A stretch of 64,000 nt of DNA from JAMCRM01 sp035561075. Lineage in GTDB: Bacteria; Acidobacteriota; Terriglobia; Bryobacterales; Bryobacteraceae. The DNA lies in the NCBI GenBank assembly GCA_035561075.1, contig DATMYF010000166.1, positions 29,328-93,327 on the forward strand, read 5' to 3'. A model generated the notes under the pieces. It was not told where the DNA came from. It searched no databases and saw only the letters and a list, made by a program, of their open reading frames with translations. Each line of letters opens with the position of its first letter. Positions within the stretch are counted from its first letter, which is position 1. Positions 60,829 through 64,000 of the stretch are shown piece after piece. Both the position numbers and the translations under genes were made by a program.

Positions 60829-62406
60829 ATGGACTGTACCTGCGTCCGCCAGACCGCACTGCCGAACACCTCTGCGCTCTTCGCGGACTACGTCTACCAT
60901 CCCGACCGGCTGCGCAGCTTCTATGGGAATCCGGATCACGACTTCGACGCTGTTGTGGAAGCGGCGCGGAAGGCGGTGATCCCGGACGAGCGGCGTCGGG
61001 CACTGGTGGAGGCGCTGGGGCCGCTTAACCAGGGCAGCGCGGCTCTTCAGGAACTGGCACGTCCGGGTACCGTGGCGGTAGTGACGGGCCAGCAGGTGGG
61101 GCTCTTCTCGGGACCGTGTTACACGATCTACAAGGCACTCACGGCGGTCAGGCTCGCCCAGCGGCTGCGCGATGCGGGCATACCCGCGGTGCCGGTCTTC
61201 TGGCTGGCCACCGAAGATCACGACTTCGCCGAGGTGAACCACTGCTGGGTGTTCGACGCCGGCCACCGCCCGATCCGGCTTGAAGCGGACGGCCCGCAGG
61301 GACGCAACCAACCCGTGGGGACGGTGGAACTGGCTGCGCCCCCGCTAGACGCCCTCCGGGACGCCCTGCGGCAATTTCCATTTGGCGATGACGTGGCGGA
61401 AATCGTCGCGGCCGCCTACGCGCCCGGCCGCAGCATGGGGCAGGCCTTTTCCGTCCTTCTGAAGCGGCTGCTCGGGCGTTACGACCTCGTCCATCTGGAC
61501 CCCATGGCGCCTGCCATCCGGCGGCTGGCCGCGCCGGCGTTGCGCGACGCCCTGGAGGCCGCGCCGGAGCTCCATGCCGCGCTCGTCGAGCGCAACCGCG
61601 AACTAACAGAGGCCGGGTATCATGCGCAGGTGCACGTTGAAGAGCACACCTCGCTCGTCTTCCTGCTGGAAGGGGGACGGCGGTTGGGCCTGGAACGTCA
61701 CGGCACCAATTACACTCTGAACGGGCGCCGTTTCAGCACGGCCGACCTGGCCAGCCGCGCCCACGAGCTCTCGCCCAACGCGCTGCTGCGTCCGGTGGTG
61801 CAGGATTCCATGCTGCCCACCGCTGCCTACATCGGGGGACCGGCGGAACTGGCCTACCTGGCGCAGTCGGAGGTGCTCTACCGGCGGCTGCTGGGGCGCA
61901 TGCCGGCCGCTGTTCTGCGCAGCGGCTTTACCCTGCTCGATGCCCGCAGCCATAAGCTGATGGCCCGCTTCGGCCTGCAACTGGCGGATTTCTTCCCGGG
62001 GTGGCAGGCGTTGCGGGAGCGCGTCGCCCTCCAGTTGGTACCAGGGACCCTCAAACGTTCGGTGGAGGAGACCCGAGCCGCAGTGGAGGCTGCCATCGAC
62101 CGATTGGCGCGGGACGTTGCCGCTTTCGACCCGACCATCGCGGCGGCAACTCGCAAGAGCCGGTCCAAAATGCTTTACCAGCTCGCCAAAATCGAGCACA
62201 AGATCGGACGCGGGGTCTTGGCAAGGGATGAGCGGGCGGAGCACGATGCCGCCTATCTCTTCGGTCTGATCTATCCGGAGCGGCACCTTCAGGAACGGCT
62301 GTACTCGATTGTTCCCTTCCTCGCCGGACACGGGCTGGACGTCGTGGCCGCGATCCATGACGGCATTCAATTGGATTGCCCTGACCACCAGGTCGCGACC
62401 TTATAA
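60829..62406 (+). CDS. bshC: Bacillithiol biosynthesis cysteine ligase BshC
   Basis: 525 residues, typical for BshC. Core motifs VVTGQQVGLFSGPCYTIYKA, VFWLATEDHDFAEVN and GPAELAYLAQSEVLYRRL are strongly conserved. It adds cysteine to glucosaminyl-malate in the final step of bacillithiol synthesis; bshA and bshB are not in the window. The long C-terminal coiled helix (TRAAVEAAIDRLARDVAAFD) is normal. Indicates a bacillithiol-using redox system, fitting AhpC/AhpD nearby only at genome level. Confidence 0.94.
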   Translation: MDCTCVRQTALPNTSALFADYVYHPDRLRSFYGNPDHDFDAVVEAARKAVIPDERRRALVEALGPLNQGSAALQELARPGTVAVVTGQQVGLFSGPCYTIYKALTAVRLAQRLRDAGIPAVPVFWLATEDHDFAEVNHCWVFDAGHRPIRLEADGPQGRNQPVGTVELAAPPLDALRDALRQFPFGDDVAEIVAAAYAPGRSMGQAFSVLLKRLLGRYDLVHLDPMAPAIRRLAAPALRDALEAAPELHAALVERNRELTEAGYHAQVHVEEHTSLVFLLEGGRRLGLERHGTNYTLNGRRFSTADLASRAHELSPNALLRPVVQDSMLPTAAYIGGPAELAYLAQSEVLYRRLLGRMPAAVLRSGFTLLDARSHKLMARFGLQLADFFPGWQALRERVALQLVPGTLKRSVEETRAAVEAAIDRLARDVAAFDPTIAAATRKSRSKMLYQLAKIEHKIGRGVLARDERAEHDAAYLFGLIYPERHLQERLYSIVPFLAGHGLDVVAAIHDGIQLDCPDHQVATL

Positions 62407-62491
62407 CCATTAGGGAGGGTACCGGAACTATTCAGTCTGCGAAACGCGCCGGCTTCGCTTATTCTTTAGTGATGGCAGAGGCGGATATCCC

Positions 62492-63193
62492 ATGGTGAGC
62501 GCACCCGCACCGGTGGCCGTAGCGCGCGATGATCGTTGGGCTACCGCGGCATACGTGGCGCCGTTCGCGGCGTACGTGGGCTGCCTGGGTTTGCAACAGC
62601 TCGCCCCGGGCGCTTCCGCCTGGCTTCTGGTTTTCCGGACCGTCCTGGTAACGGCCATCCTGGCCACCATCTCGCGCCGGGTGATTCCGCTGCGCCCGGT
62701 CATGCCCGCCTCGAGTATCGCGTTTGGAGTGGTACTGTTCGCTGTTTGGGTAGGGCCGGATTGGCTGTGGCCCGGCTTCCGCGGGCACTGGCTGTTCAGC
62801 AACGGGATTACCGGCAGGGTTGCGAGTTCCGTCCCGGCGGCGGTGCAGGCGGACTACTCCTACGTGGCATGGCGAGTAGCCTCGAGCGTCCTGCTGGTCC
62901 CCATTCTCGAGGAGTTGTTCTGGCGCGGCTGGGTGATGCGCTGGCTGGTGAAGCCGAGCTTCCGGGAGGTACCGCTGGGCACCTACACCGCTGCTTCCTT
63001 CTGGATTGCGGCGGCCATGTTCGCCGTCGAACATGGGCCCTACTGGGACGTCGGTCTCCTCGCTGGAATCGGCTACAACTGGTGGCTGGTGCGGACACGC
63101 AACCTGGCGGATTGCATTCTGGCCCACGCGGTCACCAACGGCTGCCTGGCCGCCTACGTTCTGCTTCGGGGGGAATGGCAGTTCTGGTTGTAG
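62492..63193 (+). CDS. CPBP family intramembrane glutamic endopeptidase (CAAX protease-like)
   Basis: 233 residues with about seven hydrophobic segments. Catalytic signature EELFWRGW in the fifth helix, EHGPYWDVGLL and the late His (LAHAVTNG) form the ABI/CAAX protease site. Sub-group resembles the CAAX prenyl protease-related proteins seen with exosortase systems, but no exosortase gene is seen here. Start ATG 62492 follows an AGAGGCGG ribosome site. Confidence 0.86.
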   Translation: MVSAPAPVAVARDDRWATAAYVAPFAAYVGCLGLQQLAPGASAWLLVFRTVLVTAILATISRRVIPLRPVMPASSIAFGVVLFAVWVGPDWLWPGFRGHWLFSNGITGRVASSVPAAVQADYSYVAWRVASSVLLVPILEELFWRGWVMRWLVKPSFREVPLGTYTAASFWIAAAMFAVEHGPYWDVGLLAGIGYNWWLVRTRNLADCILAHAVTNGCLAAYVLLRGEWQFWL

Positions 63194-63244
63194 GCGGAAG
63201 CCCGAAACAGGCCGTCCGGGGGTGATAGGATTGAAGGAAGAGGC

Positions 63245-63817
63245 ATGCGTTCCTTTTTTCAATCCCTTTTGCCGGCCGCGCTCCTTCTGGCATGCGCCCA
63301 AGCCCAGACCCCGGTACCCGCACCGGAGCCCCCCATTGAATGGGATGTTCGGGCCGTGCTCAAGGAGATATCGGCGCACGCGAACCGGCTGGTGCCGCTG
63401 ATCGACCAGATCGACCCGGAGGCATGGAAAGCCAAAGGAGCGCCGGACGCCTATGTGGGCCAGAAGAAATCCGCGCGTGCCCAGGCGCAGGCGCTGGCGA
63501 CCGAGGCCGCGGCGCTGACGAAGGACCCCGAAAAGCTTTCAGAGGCCATGAAGGTGTTCTTCCGCATCCAATCTCTGGAGTTCATGATGAACTCGCTTGC
63601 CGACGGCGTGCGGAAATACCAGAACCCGGCGGTAGCGGATCTGCTGCTCAGCGTATCGTCGGAGAACGGAGCCAACCGGGAGCGTTTCCAGAGGTTCATT
63701 GTGGAACTGACCGCGCGGCGCGAGCAGGAATACGAGATTATGGATCACGAGGCGCAACGCTGCCGGAGCGTACTCACCCGTGAAACGCCGGGCAAGACGA
63801 TGAGGAAATCTCCGTAG
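63245..63817 (+). CDS. Hypothetical secreted helical protein
   Basis: 190 residues. Signal peptide FFQSLLPAALLLACAQA (Cys near the cleavage site could make it a lipoprotein). Mature part is mainly helical, QKKSARAQAQALATEAAALT being a coiled-coil-like stretch. Strong ribosome site GGAAGAGG upstream. No family recognised. Stop is directly followed by the next ATG. Confidence 0.8.
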   Translation: MRSFFQSLLPAALLLACAQAQTPVPAPEPPIEWDVRAVLKEISAHANRLVPLIDQIDPEAWKAKGAPDAYVGQKKSARAQAQALATEAAALTKDPEKLSEAMKVFFRIQSLEFMMNSLADGVRKYQNPAVADLLLSVSSENGANRERFQRFIVELTARREQEYEIMDHEAQRCRSVLTRETPGKTMRKSP

Positions 63818-64000
63818 ATGACGTTCACGTGCAGCATCTGTGGCGAGGAATCCACACGCATCTGCGTGCGGTGCACGAAAGACGCCTGCTCCAACCATAT
63901 CTGCGAGAAGTGCGGCCGGTGCTCCGATTGCTGCGAGTGCGAGGTAACGGTCACCGAACCGCTCAGGGACTTTACTCCCGCGGCCCGTGCCGTCCACCCG
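63818..64000 (+). CDS. Cysteine-rich zinc-binding protein (3' end outside window)
   Basis: 61 codons present. Eleven cysteines in the first 41 residues: Cys5, 8, 16, 19, 24, 29, 32, 35, 38, 39, 41, plus His27. The first pattern C-x2-C-x7-C-x2-C-x4-C-x2-H resembles cross-brace (B-box or RING-like) zinc modules. ATG 63818 directly follows the previous stop and has a GAGGA site about 10 nt upstream. Function unknown. Confidence 0.75.
   Translation, partial: MTFTCSICGEESTRICVRCTKDACSNHICEKCGRCSDCCECEVTVTEPLRDFTPAARAVHP

Noticed and set aside
1..64000. tRNA, rRNA, CRISPR array, insertion sequence or prophage
   Set aside because: None of the expected motifs (TTCGAATC-type tRNA arms, direct repeat-spacer series, transposase motifs, terminal inverted repeats) was recognised by eye; a tool search could still find a missed case.

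Overview
The window is a GC-rich bacterial chromosome segment, gene-dense and almost entirely coding. It most resembles an Acidobacteriota genome of the Bryobacterales/Solibacter type. That placement is an inference from content: an Oar-like TonB-dependent receptor with a carboxypeptidase-regulatory N-terminus, a neutral ceramidase-like protein, a GH20-like secreted enzyme, a bacillithiol gene (bshC), PilZ and TPR proteins, and tight 4-nt gene overlaps. I recognised no tRNA, rRNA, CRISPR array, insertion sequence or prophage.

Layout. 1-8918 (minus strand) is a stress and surface-glycan block: a partial SDR, three tandem CgeB-like glycosyltransferases, a second SDR, a 46-residue charged protein, a zinc alcohol dehydrogenase, an SRPBCC membrane protein, DUF1003, YihY/BrkB and a DJ-1/PfpI protein. 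8997-21540 (minus) is a respiratory complex I operon in the order nuoA-C-D-E-F-G-H-J-K-L-M-N; nuoB and nuoI are absent from their usual places. 21684-24867 holds an orphan thiS, then a regulatory set (STAS antagonist, anti-sigma kinase, a FhlA-like AAA+ regulator with degenerate ATPase motifs, PilZ). 25018-26963 (plus) is a peroxide-defence set: Fur/PerR, pterin dehydratase, AhpC, AhpD. 27152-29654 couples a MetOD1-like protein to a hybrid histidine kinase. 30333-39615 carries a penicillin acylase, TPR proteins, a class A penicillin-binding protein and proline dehydrogenase. 39740-49405 is rich in exported enzymes around a TonB receptor (GH16-like lectin fold, GH20, aldo/keto reductase, ceramidase, alpha/beta hydrolase) and looks like a scavenging locus. 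49415-53024 has a ferredoxin-methyltransferase fusion and an ECF sigma/anti-sigma operon. 53197-57971 encodes thiolase with a DUF35-like partner, an aminotransferase, Smr, and two oxidoreductases. 57972-64000 has a candidate structured RNA upstream of dxr-rseP, then bshC, a CPBP-type protease, a small secreted protein and the start of a cysteine-rich protein.

The most interesting non-protein signal lies at 58023-58150: a near-consensus promoter (TTGCAA, 17 bp, TATTAT) directly followed by a 90-nt stretch whose perfect 10-bp stem and 7-bp stem interlock as a pseudoknot, with GNRA-capped hairpins and a competing local hairpin. Other notable signals are a series of plus-strand genes whose -10 box sits 6 or 8 nt before the ATG (leaderless candidates), a G-quadruplex-capable spacer at the start of a TPR lipoprotein gene, and the missing nuoB and nuoI.
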